A DNA stretch of 64,000 bases from Nonomuraea rubra (GCF_014207985.1 NZ_JACHMI010000001.1:5997001-6061000); one strand, 5' to 3'. Shown: positions 16,449 to 25,903, counted from the stretch's first letter. Numbers and translations are program-made. Notes: a model not told the origin generated them from the letters alone.

Positions 16449-19400
16449 ATGACCGCATTTGCTCGGTTGAGCCTGGTCAACCGGAGCCTTGTGATTTTGG
16501 TGGCGGTCGTGCTCAGCGCGTTCGGCGCGTTCACGATCCCGCAGTTGAAGCAGCAGTTGCTGCCGTCGTTGTCGTTCCCGGGCGCGTTCGTGATCGCGTC
16601 GTATCCGGGAGCGTCGCCTGAGATCGTAGAGGATCAGGTGACCGCCCCGATCGAGGACTCCTTCCAGGGGCTCGCCGGGATGGAGCAGATGACCTCGACC
16701 TCGAAGGAGGGCCTGGCGCAGATCCAGGTCGCCTTCGAGTACGGCACCGACATCGAGTCGTCGCTGAACAAGATGCAGCAGGCCATCAGCAGGGTGGCGC
16801 TGCCGGACGGCGTGGACCCGCAGGTGGTGGCGGGCAACACCGACGACATCCCGGTGCTGGTGCTGGCGGTGGGCGACGGTGGCGACGAGCGCGCGATGGC
16901 CGACAAGCTGCGCCGCATCGTGGTGCCCGAGATCCAGGGCGTCGAGGGCGTACGGGAGGCCGCGGTCACCGGCACCCGCGACGAGGTCGTCACGATCGAG
17001 CCCGACGCCAAGAAGATGGCGGAGAAGGGCGTGTCGGCGGCGCAGATCCCCGAGGTGCTGAAGGCGAACGGGACCCCGATCCCCGCCGGCACGCTGACCT
17101 CGGACAACAAGTCGCTGTCGGTGCAGGTCGGCTCGCGGGTCGACTCGGTGGAGAAGCTGAAGAGCCTCTACCTGACGCCCGCCCAGCCGTCGGCGGCCCA
17201 GCAGCAGGCGGCCGCCCAGGCGCAGGCCCAGCAGGCCGCCGCGGCCCGCGCGCAGGCGCAGGCCCAGGGGCGTACGCCGCTGCCGCAGCAGCCGGTGGCG
17301 CAGCCCAAGCCGCCCAAGCCCGTCAAGCTCGGTGAGGTCGCGACGATCACGCGCGGGCTGGCGGACGCCACGACGATCACCCGTACCGACGGCAAGACCA
17401 GCCTCGGCGTGTCGGTGACGATGGTGCCCGACGGCAACGCGGTGGCGATCTCCCACGCCATCTCCGAGAAGCTGCCCGAGCTGACCAGGGCGCTGGGCGA
17501 CGGCTCGGACACGGCCGTGTCGGTGGTGTTCGACCAGGCGCCGTACGTGGAGCAGTCGATCGAGAGCCTGACCACCGAGGGCCTGCTGGGCCTGATCTTC
17601 GCGGTGCTGGTCATCCTGGTGTTCCTGCTGTCGGTGCGCTCGACGCTGGTGACGGCCGTGTCGATCCCGCTGTCGGTCGTGATCGCGCTGATCGTGCTGT
17701 GGGCGGGCGACTACTCGCTCAACATGCTCACGCTGGGCGCCCTGACGATCGCCGTCGGCCGGGTCGTGGACGACTCGATCGTGGTGCTGGAGAACATCAA
17801 GCGGCATCTCGCCTACGGTGAGGCGAAACTCCAGGCGATCCTGACCGCGGTACGCGAGGTGTCGGGCGCGGTGACGGCCTCGACGCTGACGACGGTGGCG
17901 GTGTTCGCGCCGATCGCGCTGGTCGGTGGCATGGTGGGCGAGCTGTTCAGCCCGTTCGCGATCACGGTGACGGTGGCGCTGCTGGCCTCGCTGGTGGTGT
18001 CGCTGACCGTGGTGCCGGTGCTGGCGTTCTGGTTCCTCAAGGCGCCCGCCCTGACGCCGGAGGAGGCGCGCAAGCAGCGTGACGAGGCCGAGGCCAAGGA
18101 GCTGCGCTCGCCGCTGCAGCGGGCCTACCTGCCGGTGCTGCGGTTCGCCACGCGGTTCAAGCTGGTGACGATCCTGATCGGCGTGGCGGTGTTCATCGGC
18201 ACGATGGGCCTGGCCGGCGGGCTGCAGACGAACTTCCTGGACTCCTCCGGGCAGAACACGCTGTCGATCTCGCAGCGCATGCCGGTGGGCACGGACCTGG
18301 CCACCACCGACAAGGCGGCCAAGCAGGTCGAGGACGTGCTGGCCGGCCAGGACGGCGTGGACACGTACCAGGTGAACGTGGGCGGCGGCAACGCCATGAT
18401 GGGCGGCACCGGCGGCGGCGCCGACCGGGCGTCGTACTCGGTCACCCTGAACGAGGACGCCGACACGGCGAAGGTCGAGCAGGAGCTGCGCGACAAGATC
18501 GCCGGCCTGTCGGGGGCCGGCGAGGTCACCGTCGGCGGCGCGAGCGGCGGCGGGTTCGCCTCCGACACCATCGAGGTGATCGTGCAGGCGCCCGACACCG
18601 AGACGCTGCGCACCGCGACCGACGCGGTGAAGACCGCGATGGGCGAGGTGTCCGGGCTGCGCGACCTGTCCTCCAACCTGGAGACCAGCGCGCCGCGGGT
18701 CGAGGTCGTGGTCGACCGCGAGGAGGCCGCCGAGCGCGGCCTGTCGGAGGCGCAGGTCGGGCAGGCGGTGGCGCAGGCGTTCCGCGGCGCCCCGCTGGGC
18801 CAGATCACGCTGGACGGCCGCGCGAGCGACCTGGTGCTGCGCGGCGCGGACGCGCCGGACGACATCAAGGCGATCGAGAACCTGAAGCTGGCCACGGCCG
18901 GCGGGACGGTGAAGCTGTCGTCGGTGGCCGAGGTGCGCGAGGTGGCCGGGCCGACGCAGGTGACCAGGATCGACGGCGAACGCTCCGCGACGGTCTCGGC
19001 CAAGGCCGCGGACTCGGGCAACCTCGGCGCGGTGACGCAGGAGCTGACCACGAAGCTGGACGGGCTGGCGCTGTCGGCGGGCGCGTCGTACGAGATCGGT
19101 GGCGTGTCGGCGGACCAGGCCGACGCGTTCTCCGACCTCGGGATGGCGATGCTCGCGGCGATCGCGATCGTGTTCCTGATCATGGTGGCGACGTTCCGCA
19201 GCTTCATCCAGCCGGTGATCCTGCTGGTGTCGATCCCGTTCGCGGCCACCGGCGCGATCGGCCTGCTGGTCGCGACCGACACCGCGCTGGGCGTGCCCGC
19301 CCTGATCGGCATGCTGATGCTGATCGGCATCGTGGTGACGAACGCGATCGTGCTGATCGACCTGATCAACCAGTACCGCGAGCAGGGCATGGGCGTGGTC

Positions 19401-19706
19401 GAGGCGGTGATCGAGGGCGGCCGGCGCAGGCTCCGGCCGATCCTGATGACGGCGGTGGCCACGATCTGCGCGCTGACGCCGATGGCGCTGGGGGTGACCG
19501 GCTCGGGCGGGTTCATCTCGCAGCCGCTGGCCATCGTGGTGATCGGCGGCCTGATCTCCTCGACGCTGCTCACCCTGATCCTGGTGCCGACGCTGTACGT
19601 GGTGGTCACCAGGAAGCGCGACCGCGGGCCGCGCCACGCGGCCGGGCCGCAGGGCGGCGAGCGGAGCGCCGAGGAGGCCGGGGACCTGGCCGGTCAGCCG
19701 GCCTGA
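16449..19706 (+). CDS. RND-family efflux pump (HAE1/AcrB-like)
   Basis: 1085 residues, ATG with GGAGGGGG 5 bp upstream. Standard 12-helix RND layout: N-terminal helix, QLLPSLSFPGAFVIASYPGASP entry of the first large outer domain, helices 2-6 with the IAVGRVVDDSIVVLENI motif carrying the proton-relay Asp pair, the second outer domain, and helices 8-12 with LIGIVVTNAIVLIDLINQYR. The first outer domain carries a low-complexity Ala/Gln insertion (about residues 250-290). No membrane-fusion or outer-membrane partner is encoded here, as is usual for actinobacterial members. Divergent MarR and a huge hairpin after the stop frame it as a one-gene operon. Confidence 0.93.
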   Translation: MTAFARLSLVNRSLVILVAVVLSAFGAFTIPQLKQQLLPSLSFPGAFVIASYPGASPEIVEDQVTAPIEDSFQGLAGMEQMTSTSKEGLAQIQVAFEYGTDIESSLNKMQQAISRVALPDGVDPQVVAGNTDDIPVLVLAVGDGGDERAMADKLRRIVVPEIQGVEGVREAAVTGTRDEVVTIEPDAKKMAEKGVSAAQIPEVLKANGTPIPAGTLTSDNKSLSVQVGSRVDSVEKLKSLYLTPAQPSAAQQQAAAQAQAQQAAAARAQAQAQGRTPLPQQPVAQPKPPKPVKLGEVATITRGLADATTITRTDGKTSLGVSVTMVPDGNAVAISHAISEKLPELTRALGDGSDTAVSVVFDQAPYVEQSIESLTTEGLLGLIFAVLVILVFLLSVRSTLVTAVSIPLSVVIALIVLWAGDYSLNMLTLGALTIAVGRVVDDSIVVLENIKRHLAYGEAKLQAILTAVREVSGAVTASTLTTVAVFAPIALVGGMVGELFSPFAITVTVALLASLVVSLTVVPVLAFWFLKAPALTPEEARKQRDEAEAKELRSPLQRAYLPVLRFATRFKLVTILIGVAVFIGTMGLAGGLQTNFLDSSGQNTLSISQRMPVGTDLATTDKAAKQVEDVLAGQDGVDTYQVNVGGGNAMMGGTGGGADRASYSVTLNEDADTAKVEQELRDKIAGLSGAGEVTVGGASGGGFASDTIEVIVQAPDTETLRTATDAVKTAMGEVSGLRDLSSNLETSAPRVEVVVDREEAAERGLSEAQVGQAVAQAFRGAPLGQITLDGRASDLVLRGADAPDDIKAIENLKLATAGGTVKLSSVAEVREVAGPTQVTRIDGERSATVSAKAADSGNLGAVTQELTTKLDGLALSAGASYEIGGVSADQADAFSDLGMAMLAAIAIVFLIMVATFRSFIQPVILLVSIPFAATGAIGLLVATDTALGVPALIGMLMLIGIVVTNAIVLIDLINQYREQGMGVVEAVIEGGRRRLRPILMTAVATICALTPMALGVTGSGGFISQPLAIVVIGGLISSTLLTLILVPTLYVVVTRKRDRGPRHAAGPQGGERSAEEAGDLAGQPA

Positions 19707-19712
19707 CGGTGA

Positions 19713-19767
19713 GACCGCGGCGGACGCCCGGCGGGATCGGCCGATCCCGCCGGGCGTCCGCGCGGTC
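19713..19767. terminator. very long palindromic terminator
   Basis: Perfect 21-bp inverted arms centred between 19740 and 19741 (GCGGACGCCCGGCGGGATCGG and its complement), extended by six more pairs after a one-base bulge. It begins 7 bp after the RND stop. No T-run. Confidence 0.85.
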
Positions 19768-19869
19768 CGGCCTGATCCTGCGCATTCGACCACGTTCGAA
19801 ACAGGTGGACGGCACGCGGAGGCCCGCCCGACGATTACTCCACCATCTCGACCGAACGGAGTAGACGTC

Positions 19870-20331
19870 ATGATCAAGGGCACCTTACGAGCAGTCCTCA
19901 TCTCGGCCCTGGTGATGGCCGGACTCGCGATCACCACCCGGCCGGCCGCGGCAGGGGGCTGTGGCAGCCCGGGCTGCGGCGGCGAAGTGAGCAACAACAC
20001 CAGCCGGTACATCCAGATAGCGAACTGCTGGTACGAGTCCGACGGATACTGGTACCAGGAAGGTGACCACCTGTCGTGCACAGGGGCTCCCGTACGCATC
20101 GGCAACGTGCCCGACGCCCGGATCGGACTGGCCCCGGGCGACTGGTCGAGCGAAGGCCAGTACTCCGCCTACTACGACACCGATGCGGTCAAGTTCCCCG
20201 GGGGATGCCGCACCACCTATCACTGGTGGGGAACGCTGCAGTCCGTTGAGGACCGCCGTAACAAGCCCGCCCTCTGGGTCAGGATCTTCGATCCCGAGCA
20301 CATCTACATCGACAACATCACCTGCCCGTGA
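19870..20331 (+). CDS. secreted cysteine-containing protein of unknown function
   Basis: 153 residues, ATG preceded by GGAGTAGACGTC. A signal peptide is evident: MIKGTLRAVLISALVMAGLA followed by an AAAG cleavage area near residue 29. The mature part has six Cys (GGCGSPGCGG, ANCW, LSCTG, GGCRT, ITCP), suggesting three disulfides, and many Tyr/Trp, as in small extracellular binding or inhibitor proteins. No family recognised. It stands alone between the RND terminator and a methyltransferase. Confidence 0.8.
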   Translation: MIKGTLRAVLISALVMAGLAITTRPAAAGGCGSPGCGGEVSNNTSRYIQIANCWYESDGYWYQEGDHLSCTGAPVRIGNVPDARIGLAPGDWSSEGQYSAYYDTDAVKFPGGCRTTYHWWGTLQSVEDRRNKPALWVRIFDPEHIYIDNITCP

Positions 20332-20451
20332 TCACGATGCCCGTCCAGGAGTCCTCCGAGGACCAGTGGATCGGCTGAAAATACGGTGGCGAAACCACTC
20401 GCACCTCGCGACGATGCAGCAAAGGTGAGAACCCGAGCCCGACGGAGCGCG

Positions 20452-21189
20452 ATGTCCGAGCCGACCTTCGACGCCGAGAACCTCTTCGACGACGACTACC
20501 TCTACTTCTTCGCCGACCATCTCGACGCCCGCAGCGACGCCGAGGCCGACCTGGTCTGGCGGCTGCTCGATCTGCGGCCCGGCATGGACGTCCTGGATCT
20601 GGCCTGTGGCCACGGCCGGATCTCCAACCGGATCGCTCAGCGGGGCTGCCGGGTGACCGGCCTGGACTCCTCGCGGGTGTTCCTGGAGCGGGCCCGTCAG
20701 GACGCGGAGGCTCTCGGCGTCGCCGTCGACTACGTCCACGGCGACATGCGGCGGCTCCCATGGACCGGCCGCTTCGACCGCGTCGTCAGCTGGTTCACCG
20801 CCTTCGGCTACTTCAGCGACTGCGACAACCAGCGCGTGCTCGCCCAGGCGGCCGCCACGCTCAGGCCGGGCGGTAAAATCGCGATCGACCTGAACAACTA
20901 CGCCGCCGTCGCCCGCACCTACCAGAGGTCCACGGTGGTCGAGCGAGATGGCGACCTTGTCGTCGACCGGCACCACCTTGACCTGCTGACCAGCAGGAAC
21001 ATCGTCGACCGGACCATCATCCGCGATGGCCGGACCCGGAAGGTGCCGTTCTTCGCGCGGATGTTCACCTTCACCGAGCTGCGCGGCTGGATGCTCGCCG
21101 CCGGCTTCACGACCGTCCAGGCCGTCGGCGCGGACGGCGCGGAACTCACGATCGACAGCCGGCGGATGATCGTGGTCGCGGAACGCTGA
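20452..21189 (+). CDS. class I SAM-dependent methyltransferase
   Basis: 245 residues, ATG with CGGAG 5 bp upstream. Motif I LDLACGHGRISNRIAQRG near residue 50, VTGLDSSRVFLERARQ, VHGDMRRLPW, FDRVVSWFTAFGYFSD and the post-motif LRPGGKIAIDLNNY. This arrangement, with the AFGYF segment, is common among small-molecule methyltransferases. A C-terminal half forms a lid-like beta region (FARMFTFTELRGWMLAAGFTTVQ). Substrate unknown; followed 40 bp later by a kinase-like gene in the same direction. Confidence 0.88.
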   Translation: MSEPTFDAENLFDDDYLYFFADHLDARSDAEADLVWRLLDLRPGMDVLDLACGHGRISNRIAQRGCRVTGLDSSRVFLERARQDAEALGVAVDYVHGDMRRLPWTGRFDRVVSWFTAFGYFSDCDNQRVLAQAAATLRPGGKIAIDLNNYAAVARTYQRSTVVERDGDLVVDRHHLDLLTSRNIVDRTIIRDGRTRKVPFFARMFTFTELRGWMLAAGFTTVQAVGADGAELTIDSRRMIVVAER

Positions 21190-21238
21190 GCCGTCACCCG
21201 CGGCAGGGCGGCCGTCATCGGTCGGTAAAGTGATCACG

Positions 21239-22297
21239 ATGACGGACCCGCGGCTGACCGCCCACCGTGACGTTTCCACGGCCATGGCCCGCTACGACGA
21301 CCGGGAACTGGCCGGCCTGCTGGAGCGCGAGGCCGTGCCTCTCGGCACCGGCATCGGCGGGTCGTCCGCCCGGCTCGAGATCGGCGGCACCCAGGTCTTC
21401 GTCAAACGGGTGGCCCTCACCGAGCCCGAGCTGCGCCACCCGCACTCGACGGCCAACCTGTTCGGGCTGCCGCCCTTCTGCCAGTACGGCATCGGCTCGC
21501 CCGGCTTCGGCGCCTGGCGGGAGCTGGCCGCGCACACGATGACCACCGAGTGGGTGCTGACCGGCCGTTTCCCCGGCTTCCCGCTGCTGTATCACTGGCG
21601 GGTGCTGCCCAACGCCGAGCCCGCCCCGCTGTACGGGCAGCTGGCCGACCTCGACCGGGCGGTCACGTTCTGGGAGGGCGCGCCCGAGGTGCGCCGCCGC
21701 CTCGAGGCGCTGGCAGAGGCTCCGGCGAGCCTGACGCTCTTCCTGGAGTACTTCCCCGCCAGCCTGCACCAGTGGCTGGGCGAGCGGGTGCGCGCGGGCG
21801 ACGCCGGCCGCGCCTGCGCCCTGGCGGACCGGGGGCTGCGCGAGGCGGTGTCCTTCATGAACGCCGGCGGCCTGCTGCACTTCGACGCGCATTTCGAGAA
21901 CGTCCTCACCGACGGGCGCCGCCTCTACCTGACCGACTTCGGGCAGGCCGTGTCGGCCCGGTTCGACCTGTCGGAGGAGGAACGGGCCTTCTACCGCCGG
22001 CACCTCACCTTCGACCGCACCTACACGCTGGCGTACCTGGTGAACTGGCTGGCCGGCACCTTCCACGGCGCCGACTGGCAGGGGCGCCGCGAGCTGGTGC
22101 AGGGATGGGCGGCGGGAGAGCGGCCGGCCGGCGTGCCCGGCGGGGTCGCGGCCCTGCTGTCGCGGCGCAGCCCGCTGGTCACCGTGCTGAACGATTTCTA
22201 CCACGATCTGCAGAGTGACAGCAGGATGACGCCGTACCCGCTGGAGGAGATCCGCCAGGTCGCCGGACGGCACGACCTGCTCGGCCTCATCGGGTAA
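21239..22297 (+). CDS. protein kinase-like phosphotransferase
   Basis: 352 residues from ATG 21239; GTG at 21230, three codons upstream in frame, is an alternative and no strong ribosome site favours either. Kinase-fold landmarks: GTGIGGSSARLEI glycine loop, VFVKRVAL with the ATP-binding Lys, the catalytic-loop motif LLHFDAHFENVLTDG near residue 220 and metal-binding LTDFGQAV. The overall build is that of bacterial atypical serine/threonine or small-molecule kinases. No membrane segment. Function unknown. Confidence 0.8.
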   Translation: MTDPRLTAHRDVSTAMARYDDRELAGLLEREAVPLGTGIGGSSARLEIGGTQVFVKRVALTEPELRHPHSTANLFGLPPFCQYGIGSPGFGAWRELAAHTMTTEWVLTGRFPGFPLLYHWRVLPNAEPAPLYGQLADLDRAVTFWEGAPEVRRRLEALAEAPASLTLFLEYFPASLHQWLGERVRAGDAGRACALADRGLREAVSFMNAGGLLHFDAHFENVLTDGRRLYLTDFGQAVSARFDLSEEERAFYRRHLTFDRTYTLAYLVNWLAGTFHGADWQGRRELVQGWAAGERPAGVPGGVAALLSRRSPLVTVLNDFYHDLQSDSRMTPYPLEEIRQVAGRHDLLGLIG

Positions 22298-22362
22298 CGC
22301 GGGCCGCGATGCGCGAGCGCGGTGCTCCTGTGGAGTGAGACGCAGCTCACGTACCGTGCTCT

Positions 22363-22386
22363 TATAGAGGGATGTCAATATAGACA
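22363..22386 (+). promoter_or_regulatory. ars operon promoter and ArsR operator
   Basis: A TATAGA -10 box (22363-22368) is followed by ATGTCAATATAGACA (22372-22386), which resembles ArsR operators. The 9-mer ATGTCAATA recurs in the arsO-arsR2 spacer (25487-25495). Confidence 0.6.
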
Positions 22387-22425
22387 GCAGGCGAATTCGA
22401 TCGCCGTCTATACCGAGGAGGGGCG

Positions 22426-22767
22426 TTGGAGCTGCTGGAGATCCTGGAGTGCAGTCCGCCGCTGGCGCGCGAACCCCTGGACGCCGAGCGGGCCGCGGCG
22501 CTGTCGCAGGTGTTCAAGGCGCTGGGCGACCCGGTCCGGCTGCGCATCGTCTCGATCGTGGCCAGCCATGCCGGAGGCGAGGTGTGCGTGTGCGACATCA
22601 CCAGCGCCTTCGAGCTGTCCCAGCCGACCATCAGCCACCACCTCAAGGTGCTCAAGGAGGTCGGCCTGCTCACCTCCGAGCGGCGGGCGTCCTGGGTGTA
22701 CTACCGGCTGGTGCCCGAGGCGCTCGGCGAGCTGTCGGCCCTGCTGAACGTTCCCGCGACCGTCTAG
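22426..22767 (+). CDS. arsR: ArsR-family arsenic-responsive repressor
   Basis: 113 residues from a TTG preceded by GAGGAGGGG. Winged helix with the metal motif EVCVCDIT (CxC at the alpha-3 helix, the classic As(III)/Sb(III) site) followed by FELSQPTISHHLKVLKEVGLL recognition helix. It heads the arsR-acr3-arsC operon, 8 bp before the ACR3 start, and should repress it from the operator at 22372-22386. Confidence 0.93.
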   Translation: MELLEILECSPPLAREPLDAERAAALSQVFKALGDPVRLRIVSIVASHAGGEVCVCDITSAFELSQPTISHHLKVLKEVGLLTSERRASWVYYRLVPEALGELSALLNVPATV

Positions 22768-22775
22768 GAAGATCG

Positions 22776-23888
22776 ATGTCGTCCACTTCGCGGCCCGCTG
22801 CGGCCGGAGCCGTGCCGGGAACCGGGAGCGCCTCCGGTGTGATCGCCGCGCTGTCCACCCTGGACCGGTTCCTGCCGGTGTGGATCATCGCGGCGATGGC
22901 GGCCGGGCTGCTGCTCGGCCGGCTGGTGCCCGGCCTGAACACCGCGCTGGAAGCGGTGAAGGTCGGTGAGATCTCGCTGCCGATCGCGCTCGGCCTGCTG
23001 CTGATGATGTATCCGGTGCTGGCCAAGGTCCGCTACGACCGGCTGGACACCGTCACCGGCGACCGCCGCCTGCTCCTCTCCTCGCTGGTGCTGAACTGGA
23101 TCGCCGGCCCCGCGCTGATGTTCGCGCTGGCCTGGACCTTCCTGCCCGACCTGCCCGAGTACCGTACCGGGCTGATCATCGTGGGGCTGGCCCGGTGCAT
23201 CGCCATGGTCCTCATCTGGAACGACCTGGCCTGCGGGGACCGTGAGGCCGCCGCCGTGCTGGTCGCGCTCAACTCCGTCTTCCAGGTAATCGCCTTCGGC
23301 GCGCTCGGCTGGTTCTACCTCCAGGTGCTGCCCGGCTGGCTGGGCCTGACGCAGACCGCGCTGGAGGTCTCGGCGTGGGACATCGCCCAGTACGTACTGA
23401 TCTTCCTGGGCATCCCGCTGCTGGCCGGATACCTGTCGCGCCGGCTCGGCGAGCGGGCCAGAGGGCGGGACTGGTACGAGACCCGGTTCCTGCCGCGCGT
23501 GGGCCCGCTGGCCCTGTACGGGCTGCTGTTCACCATCGTGATCCTGTTCGCCCTGCAGGGCGGCACGATCACCTCCCGGCCCGGCGACGTGGCCCGCATC
23601 GCGCTGCCGCTGCTGGCCTACTTCGCCCTGATGTGGGGTGGCTCGTTCCTGGCCGGGCGCGCCATCGGCCTGTCGTACGAGCGCACCACCACGCTGGCCT
23701 TCACCGCCGCGGGCAACAACTTCGAGCTGGCCATCGCGGTGGCGGTCGGCGTCTTCGGCGTCACCTCGGGCCAGGCGCTGGCCGGGGTGGTCGGCCCGCT
23801 CATCGAGGTCCCCGTCCTGGTCGCCCTGGTCTACCTCAGCCTGGCCGGTCGCCGGCTGTTCCGTCCCAAGGAGTACTCGCGTGCCTGA
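22776..23888 (+). CDS. arsB: ACR3-family arsenite efflux permease
   Basis: 370 residues with ten membrane helices. ACR3 signatures are clear: LGLLLMMYPVLAKVRYD near residue 70, ARCIAMVLIWNDLACGDREAAA with the essential Cys, and AFTAAGNNFELAIAVAVGVFG in the C-terminal half. It exports As(OH)3/arsenite through the cytoplasmic membrane using the proton gradient. The stop overlaps the arsC GTG start. Confidence 0.95.
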   Translation: MSSTSRPAAAGAVPGTGSASGVIAALSTLDRFLPVWIIAAMAAGLLLGRLVPGLNTALEAVKVGEISLPIALGLLLMMYPVLAKVRYDRLDTVTGDRRLLLSSLVLNWIAGPALMFALAWTFLPDLPEYRTGLIIVGLARCIAMVLIWNDLACGDREAAAVLVALNSVFQVIAFGALGWFYLQVLPGWLGLTQTALEVSAWDIAQYVLIFLGIPLLAGYLSRRLGERARGRDWYETRFLPRVGPLALYGLLFTIVILFALQGGTITSRPGDVARIALPLLAYFALMWGGSFLAGRAIGLSYERTTTLAFTAAGNNFELAIAVAVGVFGVTSGQALAGVVGPLIEVPVLVALVYLSLAGRRLFRPKEYSRA

Positions 23889-24291
23889 GAGCAAGCCCAG
23901 CGTCCTGTTCGTCTGCGTGCACAATGCCGGCCGATCCCAGATGGCCGCCGGCTGGCTGACCCATCTGGCGGGGGACCGCGTCGAGGTGCGCTCCGCCGGC
24001 TCGGCGCCCGCCGGACAGGTCAATCCGGTCGCGGTCGAGGCGATGCGGGAGGTGGGCATCGACATCACCGCCGCGCAGCCCAAGGTTCTCACCGCCGACG
24101 CGGTCGAGGCCTCCGACGTGGTGGTCACGATGGGCTGCGGGGACGCCTGCCCGGTCTTCCCGGGCAAGCGGTATGAGGACTGGACGCTCGACGACCCGGC
24201 AGGCCAGGGCATCGAGTCCGTACGCGTGATCCGCGACGAGATCCGCATCCGGATCGGCACGTTGATCGGCGAGCTCCTGCCCGAGCAGTGA
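23881..24291 (+). CDS. arsC: thioredoxin-type arsenate reductase
   Basis: 136 residues from a GTG inside the end of the permease gene. It has the low-molecular-weight phosphatase loop VCVHNAGRSQMA with the nucleophilic Cys, and the second redox pair in TMGCGDACPVFPG. It reduces As(V) to As(III), which ACR3 then exports; electrons come from thioredoxin or mycothiol systems. Typical length for the family. Confidence 0.95.
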   Translation: MPESKPSVLFVCVHNAGRSQMAAGWLTHLAGDRVEVRSAGSAPAGQVNPVAVEAMREVGIDITAAQPKVLTADAVEASDVVVTMGCGDACPVFPGKRYEDWTLDDPAGQGIESVRVIRDEIRIRIGTLIGELLPEQ

Positions 24292-24372
24292 GCATCATCC
24301 CCAGGCCCAGCACCGGCGTCCGGCGGGGTTCAGGCCGGGCGATCGGGGCGTACTGATGAGAGGAATGCCAGA

Positions 24373-25458
24373 TCAGGGGTGCGTCGCTACAGGGGACACG
24401 CCGGCCGGGGCCAGCTTGCGCAGCAGGTGACGGGCGTCGGCGCCGACACCGCGCAGGCTGTTGGAGGCGGGGGTGCGCTGCCACTCCAGCCCGACAAAGC
24501 CCAGGCCGCGATGCGTGCTCGACAGCCCGCCGCGCTGGCGGGGGCGGCCGTCGCCGGTCAGCGCGCCGAGCCGGGCGAGCCAGTCGAGGGCTGGACGGTA
24601 GCCGGTGGCCAGGAGGATCACGTCGGCGTGCTCACGATCGCCGCCGGTCCAGATCACCTCATCGCCGTCCAGCCGGGTGAACATCGCCCGGCGCTCCAGC
24701 CGCCCCGAGCGCAGCGCCGCCCGGTAGCGGCCGTGATCGAGGACCGGCTGGCTGGGGGGACGCTCCGCGCGGCGCAGCGGCAGCCGGTCGAAGCCGGTCA
24801 GGCGGAACCAGTGGTGCACGTCCCGGCCCAGCGGGCGCTGCGGCAGGAACCGGATCGGGGCTCGGCTGGCCAGCGTGACACGGGCATGGTCGGCCAGCTC
24901 GTAGGCGATCTGCACCGCCGAGTTGCCCGCGCCCACCACGATCACCCGCCGCCCGGCGACCTGCTGCGGGTGGCGGTAGCCGGCGGCGTGCAGGATCTGC
25001 CCGGTGAAGCCGTCCTGGCCGGTCAGGGCGGGCCGGTGGGGGCGGGCGAAGGAGCCGGTCGCGGCGATCAGGCGGGGTGCGGTCAGTTCCCCGCCGCCGG
25101 CCAGGCGCACCGCGAAGCCGTCGCCGCCGGCTTCGGTCACCTCGGTGACGCGGGTGCCGGTGCGGATCTCGGCGCCGCGCCCGGCGAGGGCGGCCGCGTA
25201 CCGCTCCAGGTAGGCCACCACCTCGTCGCGATGCGGGTAACGGTCGCCGTCGCCGCCGAAGGCCAGGCCGGGCAGGCTGCTGTAGCGGGCGGGGGAGAAC
25301 AGGGTGAGGCTGTCGTAGTAGTGCGGCCAGGACCCGGCCGCCCGGGCGGAGGCCTCCAGCAGCACGGGCCGTAGTCCCTGCTCAAGTGCGGCGTACGCGG
25401 CGGCGAGGCCGGACTGTCCGGCTCCGACGATCAGGACGCGGTCGTTGTCGGTGGACAT
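24373..25458 (-). CDS. arsO: ArsO-like flavin monooxygenase/oxidoreductase
   Basis: 361 residues, ATG 25458. FAD-binding VLIVGAGQSGLAAAYAALEQG at the N-terminus, NAD(P)H-binding RVIVVGAGNSAVQIAYELA near residue 170 and a VILLATGYRP motif. Flavoproteins of this type (ArsO, flavin-containing monooxygenase superfamily) are common in bacterial ars clusters, but their chemistry is not firmly known. It is divergent from the second arsR, and its C-terminus lies 81 bp from the end of arsC. Confidence 0.85.
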   Translation of the reverse strand: MSTDNDRVLIVGAGQSGLAAAYAALEQGLRPVLLEASARAAGSWPHYYDSLTLFSPARYSSLPGLAFGGDGDRYPHRDEVVAYLERYAAALAGRGAEIRTGTRVTEVTEAGGDGFAVRLAGGGELTAPRLIAATGSFARPHRPALTGQDGFTGQILHAAGYRHPQQVAGRRVIVVGAGNSAVQIAYELADHARVTLASRAPIRFLPQRPLGRDVHHWFRLTGFDRLPLRRAERPPSQPVLDHGRYRAALRSGRLERRAMFTRLDGDEVIWTGGDREHADVILLATGYRPALDWLARLGALTGDGRPRQRGGLSSTHRGLGFVGLEWQRTPASNSLRGVGADARHLLRKLAPAGVSPVATHP

Positions 25459-25478
25459 GCCGCAAAACGTACCGTCAT

Positions 25479-25507
25479 TTCATAATATGTCAATAAGTTG
25501 ATGTGAA
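25479..25507. promoter_or_regulatory. arsO-arsR2 divergent operator
   Basis: An AT-rich tract with TTCATAATATGTCAATAAG and a mirrored GATGTGAA end sits between arsO and the second arsR. It contains ATGTCAATA (25487-25495), identical to the first ars promoter, so one or both ArsR proteins may bind both sites. Confidence 0.55.
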
Positions 25508-25537
25508 GGGTAGGGTGCTGAGCAGGAGGGAGCAGGC

Positions 25538-25885
25538 ATGGCCGAGACCACGACACCACCAGCCGCGACGGCGGATGCGACAGCGGGCGCGACGTGCGCG
25601 CCGCAGCTGCCGCAGGCCGCCCAGGACTTCCTCAAGGCGCTGGCCCATCCCGGACGTCAGCAGATCATGCTGCTGTTCGCCCAGGGCGCCGAGCTGTCGG
25701 TCAACCAGGTCGCCGAACGCGCCGGCATCAGCCAGTCCGCCGCCTCCCAGCAGCTCGCCCTGCTGCGCCGCGGCGGCATCGTCACCTCCCGCCGGGACGG
25801 CAAGGAGGTGCTGTATCGCGGCGACCGCGACGGCGTGGCGCGCACCCTCCGCGATCTGCAGGACTACCTGCGCTTCTGCTGCTGA
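25538..25885 (+). CDS. arsR: second ArsR-family regulator, C-terminal CysCys
   Basis: 115 residues, ATG with AGGAGGG 7 bp upstream. Winged-helix core LSVNQVAERAGISQSAASQQLALLRRGGIVTSRRDGKEVLYR. It lacks the CxC of the first ArsR; instead the chain ends in RFCC and there is a Cys at residue 20 (GATCAPQ), so the inducer thiols may be placed differently, as in ArsR proteins with independently evolved As(III) sites. Divergent from arsO. Confidence 0.9.
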   Translation: MAETTTPPAATADATAGATCAPQLPQAAQDFLKALAHPGRQQIMLLFAQGAELSVNQVAERAGISQSAASQQLALLRRGGIVTSRRDGKEVLYRGDRDGVARTLRDLQDYLRFCC

Positions 25886-25903
25886 CTGGCTGAGCGCGGG
25901 TGG

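Noticed and set aside
16416..20105. 1229-residue antisense frame over the RND pump
   Set aside because: Arg/His/Gln-rich antisense composition; the plus-strand pump has full family motifs.
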